This document shows positions 34,236 through 43,177 of a DNA stretch of 64,000 nucleotides, piece after piece. The stretch comes from Mycolicibacterium anyangense. GTDB lineage: Bacteria; Actinomycetota; Actinomycetes; Mycobacteriales; Mycobacteriaceae. The notes beneath the pieces were generated by a model. It ran no database searches and was not told where the DNA came from. It saw only the letters and a program-made list of their open reading frames with translations. Each line of letters starts with the position of its first letter. The stretch's first letter is position 1. A program made the position numbers and the translations under genes. The stretch lies in assembly GCF_010731855.1 (NCBI RefSeq), contig NZ_AP022620.1:4216001-4280000 (forward strand), given 5' to 3'.

Positions 34236-35021
34236 TCAGATGCCCTGCCAATCCGGTTTGGACCGGTAGGTCTCCCGGTAATAGTCGGCGAGCTGCAGGC
34301 GGCGTGCCGCGGCGCCGTCGAGCAGCACCGTGACGTGGGGGTGGTGCTGCAGGATGGTGGCCGGCCACATCGCGCTGACCGGCCCCTCCACCAACTGGTG
34401 CACCGCCTCGGCCTTGGTGCGGCCGGTGGCCACCAGGATCACGTGGCGGGCGGCCATGATCGTGCCGAGCCCCTGGGTCAGGCAATGGGTCGGCACCAGG
34501 TCGACGTCGCCGCCGAAGAAGCGGGCGTTGTCGATGCGGGTCTGCCGGGTCAGCGTTTTGATCCGGGTGCGCGACGCCAGCGACGATCCCGGCTCGTTGA
34601 AACCGATGTGGCCGTCGGTGCCGATGCCCAGGATCTGCAGGTCCACCCCGCCGGCTGCGGTGATCGCGGCCTCGTAGGCCGCGCAGGCGGCCGGGATGTC
34701 GGTGGCCAGGCCGTCCGGGCCGTCGACCGCGCCTGGGGCGAAGTCCACCCGCGAGACCAACACCGAGTCGATGACGGTGCGATAGCGCTCGGGATGGTCG
34801 GCGGGCAGGCCGACGTACTCGTCGAGGGTGAACCCGCGGGCCTGGCGAAACGAGATCCGGCCCGCATCGCAGCGGGCGGCCAGTTCGTCATAGATGACCA
34901 GGGGAGAGGACCCGGTGGCCAGGCCCAGCACCGCGCCGGGCTTGCGGCGCAGCAGCGTCTCGATGGCGTCGGCGGCGAGCACGCCGATCTGGGCGGTGTC
35001 CTCGGTGATGATGACCTCCAC
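34236..35021 (-). CDS. nagB: glucosamine-6-phosphate deaminase
   Basis: This 261-residue enzyme converts glucosamine-6-phosphate to fructose-6-phosphate and ammonia. Motifs: GLATGSSPLVIYDEL (phosphate loop), FTLDEYVGLPADHPERY (catalytic Asp), GIGTDGHIGFNEPGS (general base and His). Length is normal for actinobacterial NagB. It lies 9 bases after the EIIA gene in the order crr-like, nagB, nagA. Confidence 0.95.
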   Translation of the reverse strand: MEVIITEDTAQIGVLAADAIETLLRRKPGAVLGLATGSSPLVIYDELAARCDAGRISFRQARGFTLDEYVGLPADHPERYRTVIDSVLVSRVDFAPGAVDGPDGLATDIPAACAAYEAAITAAGGVDLQILGIGTDGHIGFNEPGSSLASRTRIKTLTRQTRIDNARFFGGDVDLVPTHCLTQGLGTIMAARHVILVATGRTKAEAVHQLVEGPVSAMWPATILQHHPHVTVLLDGAAARRLQLADYYRETYRSKPDWQGI

Positions 35022-35030
35022 CGCCGGCCC

Positions 35031-35501
35031 CTAGCGATTCGCCATGAAAAGGACTGCAGCAGAGGAAATCTCGGATGCATCTGCGACGGCTTGACCGGGC
35101 ACCACATTGCCCGGCTCGCGTTCGTCCATCACAACCACCGCAACGATCGGGTTCAAGCCCGCGGCAACGATCGACGGCACGTCGTAGCTGATCACCGGCT
35201 GGCCGGCGGTCACCATGTCGCCCTCGGCGATGTGCGGGCGAAACCCCGCACCCTGGAGTGCGACGGTATCCAGCCCCAGATGCACCAGGACGCCGACATC
35301 GTCCGTGGTCATGATGACGTACGCGTGCGGCATCAACTTCAGGACGCGGCCCGCGACCGGCGCAACCGCGTCGACCACCTCGCGGGGTGGGTCGACGGCC
35401 GCACCGTACCCGACCATTCCTTGGGAGAACACCGGATCGGGGACGTCGGTGAGGGCGACGGCGCGTCCACTGACCGGCGCGAGGACGGGCGTGCTGCTCA
35501 C
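35031..35501 (-). CDS. PTS glucose/GlcNAc-type EIIA component
   Basis: This 156-residue protein resembles EIIA-Glc/Crr: APVSGRAVALTDVPDPVFSQ at the start, HAYVI and VGVLVHLGLDTVAL with the phosphorylated His. It passes phosphate from HPr to the EIIB domain. GTG 35501 is supported by AAGGAG five bases upstream. It is the first gene of the nag operon and divergent from the EIIBC gene, completing a GlcNAc phosphotransferase system. Confidence 0.93.
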   Translation of the reverse strand: MSSTPVLAPVSGRAVALTDVPDPVFSQGMVGYGAAVDPPREVVDAVAPVAGRVLKLMPHAYVIMTTDDVGVLVHLGLDTVALQGAGFRPHIAEGDMVTAGQPVISYDVPSIVAAGLNPIVAVVVMDEREPGNVVPGQAVADASEISSAAVLFMANR

Positions 35502-35633
35502 GGTGACTCCTTCGGCTCGGGTGTTCAAAGAATAGAGACCCGGGGCTGCCCGCCGTGGCCGAAACACCCTCTCACGTGCGGCCCGGGTGGTCTAAGCTTC
35601 CGCTGAGCTGCGATATAGGGAGGTCGGCCGGTC

Positions 35634-37202
35634 ATGAGTGAGGCAGCCAAAAAGGCAGGGGCACAACAGAAGTCAGCATTGCGGATCCCCGGCTTCGCAC
35701 AGCTGCAGCGGCTCGGTAAGAGCTTGATGCTGCCGATCGCCGTCCTGCCGGCCGCGGGCATCCTGCTGCGGCTGGGCCAGGACGACCTGCTGGGCCGCAT
35801 CAAGGCGCCGGTGATCGGGCCGTTCTTCCAGGCGATGAGCGCGGCGGGCGGGGCGTTGTTCACCAACCTGCCGTTGCTGTTCGCGGTCGGTGTGGCCATC
35901 GGCTTCGCCCGCAAGGCCGACGGCTCCACCGCACTGTCGGCTGCGGTCGGCTACCTGGTGATGCAGGCGGTGTTCAAGACGATGTCGCCGTTCGTGCTCG
36001 CCGGACAACTCGACAAGGCCGGAGATCAGGCCCAGATCAATTACAGCGTGTTCGGTGGCATCGTGATCGGCCTGTTGACCGCGTGGTTGTTCGACCGCTA
36101 CCACACCATCACGCTCCCGTCGTACCTCGGCTTCTTCGGGGGCCGGCGGTTCGTGCCCATCGTCGTCTCGCTGACCGCACTGGTGGTGGCGTTCGCGATG
36201 AGCTACTTCTATCCGATCTTCGACGCCGGGCTGACCGGGCTCGGCAAGTTCATCGGTGGTGCGGGTGCGCTGGGCGCGTTCGTCTACGGCTTTGCCAACC
36301 GGATGCTGATTCCCCTTGGCCTGCACCACATTCTGAACTCCTACGTCTGGTTCATCTACGGCAGCTATCCCACTGCGGACGGCAAGGTGGTGACCGGTGA
36401 GCTGACCCGCTTCGCGGCCGGCGACCCCAGCGCGGGGCTGCTCACCTCGGGCTTCTACCCGATCCTGATGTTCGGTCTGCCGGCCGCCGCGCTGGCGATG
36501 ATCCACGTCGCGAACAAGAAACAACGCAAGGTGGCGTTCGGCATCCTGTCGGCTGCGGCGTTGACCGCGTTCCTCACCGGTGTCACCGAACCGCTCGAAT
36601 TCGCCTTCATGTTCGTCGCGTTCCCGCTCTACATCGTGCATGCCGTGCTCACCGGACTGTCGCTGGCGATCGCCTACCTGCTCGACATCCACCTCGGATT
36701 CTCGTTCTCCGCGGGCTTGATCGACCTTCTGCTCTACGGCACCGCGCCGGCAGCCAAGAACATTCCGCTGTTGATCGTGATGGGCTTGGTGTTCTTCGTC
36801 GTCTACTACCTGTTGTTCCGGTTCGCGATCACGAAGTGGAACATGCGCACCCCGGGCCGGGAACCGCAGACCGAGTTCGACGCCGAGGAACAGGCCAACC
36901 TCGGCGACGGCACCGATTCCGTCACGGCGGTCTCCGCCGGTACGTCGGTGGCCACCGCGCCTGCGCCCGCGGCGACCCGAGCCGAGCAGTTGATCGCCGC
37001 ATTCGGCGGCCGGGAGAACCTGCGCAGTGTGGACGCCTGCATCACCCGGCTGCGGATGGAGGTCGACGACCCGGCCAAGGTGGATCAGGATCGATTGCGC
37101 GCCCTGGGTGCGGCCGGCGTCATCGAGGTGGGAAACAGTGTGCAGGCCGTCTTCGGAACCCAGGCCGAGGTGCTCAAGAACGAGATCAACGATGCGCTGT
37201 AG
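35634..37202 (+). CDS. nagE: PTS transporter EIIC-EIIB, N-acetylglucosamine type
   Basis: This 522-residue protein has about ten membrane helices (EIIC), starting GKSLMLPIAVLPAAGILLRL and including GLHHILNSYVW and FLTGVTEPLEFAF, then an EIIB domain of about 80 residues with the phosphorylated Cys in SVDACITRLRMEVDD. Neighbouring nagA and nagB indicate GlcNAc (possibly glucose too) as substrate. AGGGAGG lies upstream of ATG 35634. The 130-base divergent region to the EIIA gene would hold the promoters; only a single dre-like half site TGGTCTA is visible at 35588. Confidence 0.92.
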   Translation: MSEAAKKAGAQQKSALRIPGFAQLQRLGKSLMLPIAVLPAAGILLRLGQDDLLGRIKAPVIGPFFQAMSAAGGALFTNLPLLFAVGVAIGFARKADGSTALSAAVGYLVMQAVFKTMSPFVLAGQLDKAGDQAQINYSVFGGIVIGLLTAWLFDRYHTITLPSYLGFFGGRRFVPIVVSLTALVVAFAMSYFYPIFDAGLTGLGKFIGGAGALGAFVYGFANRMLIPLGLHHILNSYVWFIYGSYPTADGKVVTGELTRFAAGDPSAGLLTSGFYPILMFGLPAAALAMIHVANKKQRKVAFGILSAAALTAFLTGVTEPLEFAFMFVAFPLYIVHAVLTGLSLAIAYLLDIHLGFSFSAGLIDLLLYGTAPAAKNIPLLIVMGLVFFVVYYLLFRFAITKWNMRTPGREPQTEFDAEEQANLGDGTDSVTAVSAGTSVATAPAPAATRAEQLIAAFGGRENLRSVDACITRLRMEVDDPAKVDQDRLRALGAAGVIEVGNSVQAVFGTQAEVLKNEINDAL

Positions 37203-37229
37203 CAGCCGCCGGGCTTCGATCACATAAGA

Positions 37230-37245
37230 GAAACGCTTACGTTTC
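37230..37245 (+). terminator. weak hairpin after the EIIBC gene
   Basis: GAAACG-CTTA-CGTTTC is a perfect 6-bp stem with a 4-base loop, 28 bases after the EIIBC stop. It is short and AT-rich but followed by an AT-rich stretch. It could equally be an operator. Confidence 0.4.
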
Positions 37246-37353
37246 AAAGCTTTATCGCGCTGTGTCCTCGCCGTGACTCAAGGGGCTCATCGTTACCAAA
37301 GTGATGTTTGTGGCTCTTGATTCTGAGCCGACCGAGCCAGATGAGGGAACCAC

Positions 37354-37815
37354 ATGGGCGCTTCCAGTCTCGAGATAGTCGCTGTCACCGCCGGGGTCGT
37401 GGTCGCCGCCACGATCTGGCCGGCTCAGGCCCACGCCGACCCGACCAACCTCACCGGTGTGCTGAGCACCGTCGGTGTGGGAAACGGTGGGCCGATAACC
37501 GCGTTAATCGAACAGATCGGTCAACAGGTGTGCCCGCTTCTGGTGAAGCCGGGGGGCAACCTGGTGTCGGGCGCCACGCAGGCCAGCGGCCACGGTGGGC
37601 TCGCGTCCCAGATCACCGGATTCGTCGCGGAGCAGGCCATCCAGTCCCAATGCCCCGCCGCCATGACGCAGCTGGCCAACGGGAACTTCGGGCCGCTCCT
37701 GCAACTGCTGAACACCGCCAACCAGGCCTCGGGCACGCTCAACACGCTCGGCGGGACGGGCGTGCCGTCGATCGCACTGCCGCAGGTCGTCCAGCCCGTG
37801 CCTCCGGCTGCCTGA
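37354..37815 (+). CDS. small exported protein of unknown function
   Basis: This is a 153-residue protein with a signal segment (EIVAVTAGVVVAATIWPAQA, cut near AHAD), two cysteines (QQVCPLLV, IQSQCPAAM) that may pair, and a Gly/Asn-rich body. No domain recognised. ATG 37354 follows GATGAGGGAACC. It stands alone. Confidence 0.75.
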   Translation: MGASSLEIVAVTAGVVVAATIWPAQAHADPTNLTGVLSTVGVGNGGPITALIEQIGQQVCPLLVKPGGNLVSGATQASGHGGLASQITGFVAEQAIQSQCPAAMTQLANGNFGPLLQLLNTANQASGTLNTLGGTGVPSIALPQVVQPVPPAA

Positions 37816-37923
37816 CCACTGTCACGGCGGGTCACGGCGGGTAACGGGGGTGGCTGCGAAGCCGATAACGTGATTAGGTTTGGGGTGGGCCTCGGACGGC
37901 CCCGGAAGCGGAATCGAGAGTCT

Positions 37924-38202
37924 GTGAAGCAGCGAGTGGTCATCGGATTGGGCGCGGTGTCGCTTGCCCTCGGCTCGGTGGCCTTTGCCGCACCCGCATC
38001 GGCGGACTGCCCGACCGGCACGGTGCCGACCCGTTTCCCCGGGGTGTGCACCGCGGGCCAGTCCGGTGGCGGGCCGCCCCAGGTCATCAACCCGGGTGAC
38101 GTCACCACCAACATCGCGCCCAATCAGATCCCGGCAGTCAACGGCGTGCCCTGCAACCTGGAACACCAGGGCACCTGCTGGGGATTCGCGCAGAACGGCT
38201 GA
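37924..38202 (+). CDS. small exported cysteine-containing protein
   Basis: This is a 92-residue protein with a signal peptide (RVVIGLGAVSLALGSVAFAA, cut near ASAD) and a mature part with four cysteines (DCPTGTVPTRFPGVC and PCNLEHQGTCWGF). GTG 37924 is chosen; the frame is open 54 bases further. Likely a secreted protein with disulfides. No known family. The gap before it contains direct repeats TCACGGCGGG. Confidence 0.7.
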   Translation: MKQRVVIGLGAVSLALGSVAFAAPASADCPTGTVPTRFPGVCTAGQSGGGPPQVINPGDVTTNIAPNQIPAVNGVPCNLEHQGTCWGFAQNG

Positions 38203-38205
38203 GCC

Positions 38206-39591
38206 TCAGGACACCGGTACCAGACCCGCGGCCACCTCGAGTTCGCGTAAGGCCGGGCCGAGGGCGTCGGAGATCTCCTCGAGGTCGCCCGCGATCTCCG
38301 GTGTGCTGGACAGACCGAAATCCAGGGCGCCGCGATAGCTGAAGCAGGTGATGTTGAGCCCGACGTCCAGCATCAGCGGACCGATCGGCACCAGTCGCTC
38401 GACCGGCGCACCGGCCAGATACAGCGGGAAGTCCGGCCCCGGGACGTTCGACACCACCAGGTTGATCGGCACCATCCGGTCGCCGAGATGAGCAGCCGAG
38501 TAGGCCCGGATCGCCAAACCGAGTAGCCCGGGCGGCGTCGTCTCGGTCAGCCCGACGATCTGGTGGTCCGACAGGGTACGGGCCATTTCCTTAGCGCCCT
38601 GCGAGCTCTCGTAGATCGCAGCGATGCGGTCGGCAGGGTCCTCGACATCGGTGGCCAGACTCACGGTCGTGGAGGTGATCTGATTGCCTGCGGTGGAAGC
38701 CTCGGCGTGCGTGGACACCGGGATCTGAGCCACCAGCGGGCGGTCGGGCAGCTCGCCGCGCTCCAGCAGATACCGCCGCAGTGCGCCTGAAATCGTCGCC
38801 AGCACAACGTCATTGACCTTGACGCCGAACACATCCTTGACAGCCTTGACCCGATCCAGCGGCAGGGTCGTCGAGGTGACCCGGCGCCGCGCGGACAATT
38901 GGGTGTTGAATCGGGTCGCCGGTGCCTCGAAGAAGTTGGGCGGTTTGTTGGTCACCGAGCGGGCCGCCAACTGCCCGGTGACGGTCTGCTGCACCACCCG
39001 GGCGACTCGGTAGGGCGTCATCACCGCCAGGTTGAACAGCGCGCCCAGCGCCCGCCGCTGCACCCCGGGCAGACGGGCGCCGCTGTCCTCGGCGGTGGCC
39101 GCCGGCGGCCGGGGAACGGGGGTTACGTCGAGCAGGATCTCGCTGAGCCCGGCGCCGGACACCCCGTCGACGATCGCGTGGTGCATCTTGGTCAGGTAAG
39201 CCACCCGGCCACCGTCGAGCCCTTCGATGAACCAGAGCTCCCACAGCGGCCGCGTCTTGTCCAGCGGATAGGACATCAACCGGCCCAGCAGCACTTCGAG
39301 TTCCTGGCGGCCACCCGGTGCCGGCAGGGCTACCCGCCGGAGGTGGTAGTCGAGGTCCAGTTCGGAATCCTCGACAAGCCATGGCCGGTCCAGTCCGTGC
39401 CTGGCACCGGCGACCCGGTGGCGAAGCAGCGGTAGCTCCGGCAACCGGGCCGTGATGAGCTCGCGGACGGCGTCGAAACTGAACCCGGTGACACCGCTCG
39501 GATCGCAGACTCCGAGGGCGCCGATGTGCATCGGACACGTCGGTGTGTCGGCCCACCAGAACGCCGCATCGAGGCCGGAGAGGCGCTGCAT
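38206..39591 (-). CDS. wax ester synthase/diacylglycerol acyltransferase (WS/DGAT)
   Basis: This 461-residue acyltransferase has the active motif HHAIVDG (residues 137-143) and the family ends [17 protein letters not shown] and [18 protein letters not shown]. It joins acyl-CoA to diacylglycerol or a fatty alcohol, making triacylglycerol or wax ester stores. ATG 39591 gives the family start [13 protein letters not shown]. Mycobacteria carry many paralogues; the subgroup is unclear. Confidence 0.93.
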   Translation of the reverse strand: MQRLSGLDAAFWWADTPTCPMHIGALGVCDPSGVTGFSFDAVRELITARLPELPLLRHRVAGARHGLDRPWLVEDSELDLDYHLRRVALPAPGGRQELEVLLGRLMSYPLDKTRPLWELWFIEGLDGGRVAYLTKMHHAIVDGVSGAGLSEILLDVTPVPRPPAATAEDSGARLPGVQRRALGALFNLAVMTPYRVARVVQQTVTGQLAARSVTNKPPNFFEAPATRFNTQLSARRRVTSTTLPLDRVKAVKDVFGVKVNDVVLATISGALRRYLLERGELPDRPLVAQIPVSTHAEASTAGNQITSTTVSLATDVEDPADRIAAIYESSQGAKEMARTLSDHQIVGLTETTPPGLLGLAIRAYSAAHLGDRMVPINLVVSNVPGPDFPLYLAGAPVERLVPIGPLMLDVGLNITCFSYRGALDFGLSSTPEIAGDLEEISDALGPALRELEVAAGLVPVS

Positions 39592-39799
39592 GGCGACAGC
39601 GTAGGACCGTCCGCGAGCGGATTTCGTCGTTCTGCCGAACCCGTCTTTCAGCGACCACACAGGCTTGTGAAACCGGGGCCCGCGGGTGCGCGCTGATAAA
39701 CTCACCCCCGTCGCCGGCGGCAGGACAGCGGGGAGGCGGACAGTCGGTCGGGTGCCGGTGTGGCGCCGAAATCGGCGGAAAATCAGCAGGAATTCGGAA

Positions 39800-41029
39800 A
39801 TGGGTGGCGTGCGAACCGGAGAGATCAAGGCGCTGACCGGCCTCCGCATCGTCGCGGCCCTGTGGGTGGTGCTGTTCCACTTCCGTCCGCTGATCTGGAA
39901 CGCTTCGCCGCGCCTGCAGGAAGATCTCGCTCCACTGCTCAACGCCGGAGCCCAGGGCGTCGACCTGTTCTTCATCCTCAGCGGATTCGTGCTGACCTGG
40001 AACTACCTGGAGCGGATGGGACCCACCTGGTCGACCCGCGCGACGCTGCACTTCCTGTGGCTGCGGCTGTCCCGGGTATGGCCGGTCTACCTGGTGACCA
40101 TGCACATCGCCGCGCTGTGGATCATCTTCACGCTGCACGTCGGCACCGTGCCCTCGCCGGATGTGGAGAAGCTCACCGCGATCAGCTACGTGCGGCAGTT
40201 GTTCATGGTCCAGTTGTGGTTCGAGCCCTTCTTCGACGGAACCAGCTGGGACGGTCCGGCGTGGTCGATCAGTGCCGAGTGGCTGGCCTACCTGCTGTTC
40301 GGCCTCATGATCCTGGTGATCTTCCGGATGGCGACGGTGACGCGGGCCCGCGCACTGCTGTTCCTGGCGTTCGTCGCCTCGCTGCCGCCCACCATCTTGC
40401 TGCTGGCCAGCGGGCACTTCTATACGCCGTGGAGCTGGCTGCCGCGGATCGTGGCCCAGTTCCTGGCCGGGGCACTGGCGTGTGCCGCGGTGCGCAGGCT
40501 GCGGCCCTCCGATCGCAGCCGACGCGCGGCCGGCTATGGCGCGGTGCTGCTGACCGCCGCGATCGTGGGAATCCTCTACTACTACGACGACCATCCGGTG
40601 AACGGGATGATCGATCCCGGCGGTGTGGTCGACATGTTGTTCATGCCGCTGGTGGTCACGCTGGCGGTCGGAGTCGGCAGCCTGCCCGCGCTGCTGTCGA
40701 CGCGGCTGCTGGTCTACGGCGGGCAGATCTCGTTCAGCCTGTACATGGTTCATGAACTCGTGCACACGGCGTGGAACTGGGCGGTGGCCGAGTACCAACT
40801 CGACTTCACCAAGGTGGTCGCCAAGATCGTCGTGGTCGCGTTGATCGCGGCTGCCATCGGTGCTGCGGCGCTGCTCTACCACGGCGTGGAGGAACCGGCG
40901 CGCCGCTGGATGCGACGGATGGTCGACTTCCGCGACGTCAAGACCGTTCGCGCCGAACTGCCGCCCGATCCGGCCACCAGGGTGTCCTCGATCGACAACC
41001 GCCCGCACCGGTCGGCGCGGGCGGGTTGA
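39800..41029 (+). CDS. membrane acyltransferase (acyltransferase-3/OafA type)
   Basis: This 409-residue protein has about ten membrane helices. It starts [20 protein letters not shown] with the family His, has [15 protein letters not shown], and ends with a long hydrophobic pair of helices and a basic tail. It transfers acyl groups, often acetyl or succinyl, to extracellular polysaccharide or glycolipid. The SGNH-type gene 120 bases downstream may supply the external half of the reaction. ATG 39800 chosen; GTG 39809 possible. Confidence 0.9.
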   Translation: MGGVRTGEIKALTGLRIVAALWVVLFHFRPLIWNASPRLQEDLAPLLNAGAQGVDLFFILSGFVLTWNYLERMGPTWSTRATLHFLWLRLSRVWPVYLVTMHIAALWIIFTLHVGTVPSPDVEKLTAISYVRQLFMVQLWFEPFFDGTSWDGPAWSISAEWLAYLLFGLMILVIFRMATVTRARALLFLAFVASLPPTILLLASGHFYTPWSWLPRIVAQFLAGALACAAVRRLRPSDRSRRAAGYGAVLLTAAIVGILYYYDDHPVNGMIDPGGVVDMLFMPLVVTLAVGVGSLPALLSTRLLVYGGQISFSLYMVHELVHTAWNWAVAEYQLDFTKVVAKIVVVALIAAAIGAAALLYHGVEEPARRWMRRMVDFRDVKTVRAELPPDPATRVSSIDNRPHRSARAG

Positions 41030-41149
41030 GTCAGATCTGCGCCGAGCTCGGCTGTGCGCCAACGTCTTACGGCCCGTCTCGCGGCGCGTTGCCGGGCGGT
41101 CCTGGTGGGGCGGCTCTACACTGTGACGGTCGGGGCGCGAATCAGTGAG

Positions 41150-41866
41150 GTGTCTTTGTCCCTGAGGGATACACTTGCTCGGGCCGCAGCCGCGGCGGTC
41201 TCGGCCGCTGTGGTGGCCGGTGCCGTCGTCGGCTACTCGCCGCAGACGCGCGACTACCAACTCCTCAATCGGGGCACCGCGGAAGACCGGGTCGCGGTGA
41301 TCGGTGATTCCTACACCACCGGCACCGACGAAGGCGGCCGCGGACCCCAATCCTGGACCGCGCAGACCTGGCAGCTGCTGGCCGCCCAAGGTTTCAAGGT
41401 CGAGCCCGACGTGGCCGCCGAGGGCGGCGCCGGTTACGGCATCCGGGGCAACCATGGCAACGTCTTCGAGGACCTCACCATCAGAGCCGTCAAACGTGAC
41501 GATGCGCTGGTGGTCTTCTTCGGCTCACGCAACGACCAACCCGTCGACCAGGCGCGGTTCCCCGTTCTGGTCGGCGAGACTTTCCAGATCGCCCGCCGCG
41601 TCGCGCCGTCGGCCAAGTTCCTGGTGATCGGACCGCCGTGGCCCACCGCCGACCCGCCCGACGTGGTGCTGGCTATCCGGGACAACCTGCGCATCCAGGC
41701 CAGGGGAGTCGGGGCCACCTTCATCGATCCACTCGCCGAAGGCTGGTTCGTCGGCAGGCCCGACCTCATCGGGCCCGACGGCGTGCACCCCAACGACGCC
41801 GGCCACGCCTATCTGGCAGAGAAGATCGCGCCGCTGATCCGCAGCCAGCTGACCATCCCCGTCTGA
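41150..41866 (+). CDS. SGNH/GDSL-type hydrolase or acyltransferase, membrane anchored
   Basis: This 238-residue protein has an N-terminal hydrophobic segment (AAAAAVSAAVVAGAVVGYSP) and an SGNH domain: VAVIGDSYTTG (catalytic Ser), GGAGYGIRGN, FFGSRND (Asn block) and GPDGVHPNDAGHAYL (Asp and His). It faces outside. In several acyltransferase-3 proteins the SGNH domain is fused; here it is a separate neighbouring gene, suggesting a split version. GTG 41150; TTG 41156 also possible. Confidence 0.88.
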   Translation: MSLSLRDTLARAAAAAVSAAVVAGAVVGYSPQTRDYQLLNRGTAEDRVAVIGDSYTTGTDEGGRGPQSWTAQTWQLLAAQGFKVEPDVAAEGGAGYGIRGNHGNVFEDLTIRAVKRDDALVVFFGSRNDQPVDQARFPVLVGETFQIARRVAPSAKFLVIGPPWPTADPPDVVLAIRDNLRIQARGVGATFIDPLAEGWFVGRPDLIGPDGVHPNDAGHAYLAEKIAPLIRSQLTIPV

Positions 41867-41867
41867 G

Positions 41868-42128
41868 TCAGGGCGCTATCCAGGGCGCATTGTTGCCCAG
41901 GTTGTTCGCGTCGACCTGGTAGCACATCGGGGGTGTCGCAAACCCGAATGCGCCGCCGGAATCGCAGCGCTGGAAGAATCCGTTCGGGTCTATCGGGCTG
42001 TCGCACCGCTGCCCGCCACCCCACGGCGTCCACAATCCCTGGCAACCCGCACTGGCCACCGGCGCCGCCGTCAGCCCGATACCCGCGGCGGCGATCGTGC
42101 AGATCACCAGGGAGCTGAGTTTCCTCAT
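41868..42128 (-). CDS. small exported cysteine-rich protein (CDGP-like)
   Basis: This 86-residue protein has a signal peptide (LVICTIAAAGIGLTAAPVAS) and a mature part with four cysteines (AGCQGLWTPWGGGQRCDSP, QRCDSGG, PMCYQV). The pattern RCDSPIDPNGFFQRC resembles the CDGP motif of mycobacterial secreted proteins, with Ser for Gly. Function unknown. It converges on the SGNH gene, with stops one base apart. Confidence 0.75.
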   Translation of the reverse strand: MRKLSSLVICTIAAAGIGLTAAPVASAGCQGLWTPWGGGQRCDSPIDPNGFFQRCDSGGAFGFATPPMCYQVDANNLGNNAPWIAP

Positions 42129-42200
42129 CGTCCACCTCCTCGACGGAGAACCTCAAGTGACCTTGGGGTACCCGGTTCGGCGGGGGATCAAGCGCGGACA

Positions 42201-43076
42201 TCAGCGCACGTGCGGCTCCAGCAGGGTGGTCCAGCCCCGGCTGAGCTGTTCCCACTCCTCCTCGCACCCCCCGGCGCGGTCCTCGGGGAGTGATCCGTCC
42301 TCGACCAGGTCGGCGTTGGCCTTCGGATCGGAGCCGTAGATCCAGCATTCGAAGTTGTAGGCGCGGGCCTGGTTGAGCGTGTGCACGTCGGCGAACGCCT
42401 CCTTTTCCAGTTCGCCGCCTTCGGCGCTGAGCACGTTGTACTCGCGGGCGGTGTCCCTGGCGGCCTGAACGTAGTCCGCGTCGACCTTGCCGTCGTCATT
42501 GGGCGACAGCAGCTCGAACGCCGCAAGCTGGTCGGCCACATCCTCTTCACGGCCGGTCGTGGGCAGGTCGTAGATGTCGATCAGCATGTGACCCAGCTCG
42601 TGGAAGAACGAGGCGATCCCGATGCGCCGGGCGGTGTCGTCGGGATCGGGGTCGTTCGCCTGGGTGAAGACGCGGATGCTCTCATCGACGTCCTCGTAAC
42701 ACATGACCAGCTTCTTGTCGTTGGGGTCCCAGAAGTCGTTGGCTTCACCGCATTGGGAGCCGACCACCGGGACGTCGAACGGCAGCCGGAAGGACCGGGT
42801 GACATCGGCGGCCAGCTGGTCCAGAAAGTGGGTGCGCTCCATCAGGTCTCGGCCCTTGATCGCTTCAGGAGTCGTGGCGTCCTCGTAGGTCACCACCATC
42901 TGGCCCGGCTCGTCCTCGGCCGCAGTGGGTTTCGCCGGCTTGGGCGGCGCGGCGCTGGTGGTGCTCGCCTCCGCCTGCGACGTGGACGACACCGCAGGTG
43001 TCTGACTTCCGCCGCAGCCCGCGGTCAGCACCGCCGCCATGACCACTGCCCACAGTGCCGGGATGTGTTTGATCAC
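42201..43076 (-). CDS. lipoprotein, DUF4344-type metallopeptidase
   Basis: This 291-residue protein has a lipoprotein signal (ALWAVVMAAVLTAGC), a Thr/Pro/Ala linker, then a zinc peptidase domain with FFHELGHMLIDIYDLP (HExxH-type HELGH), preceded by CGEANDFWDPNDKKLVMCYE. Three cysteine pairs are likely. GTG 43076 is chosen because GGAGGAAGG lies 5 bases upstream. Substrate unknown; it acts outside the membrane. Confidence 0.85.
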   Translation of the reverse strand: MIKHIPALWAVVMAAVLTAGCGGSQTPAVSSTSQAEASTTSAAPPKPAKPTAAEDEPGQMVVTYEDATTPEAIKGRDLMERTHFLDQLAADVTRSFRLPFDVPVVGSQCGEANDFWDPNDKKLVMCYEDVDESIRVFTQANDPDPDDTARRIGIASFFHELGHMLIDIYDLPTTGREEDVADQLAAFELLSPNDDGKVDADYVQAARDTAREYNVLSAEGGELEKEAFADVHTLNQARAYNFECWIYGSDPKANADLVEDGSLPEDRAGGCEEEWEQLSRGWTTLLEPHVR

Positions 43077-43177
43077 AGCGTCCTTCCTCCCCGAATTCTC
43101 CGGTTGCCTGCGCACACATTAGGGGACGCGCGGTCCGTCGACTTGTTCTCACCGGGCCGACCGGTGATGCTGGGGTC

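Noticed and set aside
35588-35594. TGGTCTA as a DasR/NagR (dre-type) operator between EIIA and EIIBC genes
   Set aside because: Only one half site matches; the second half (AGCTT for GACCA) does not, so I do not claim an operator.
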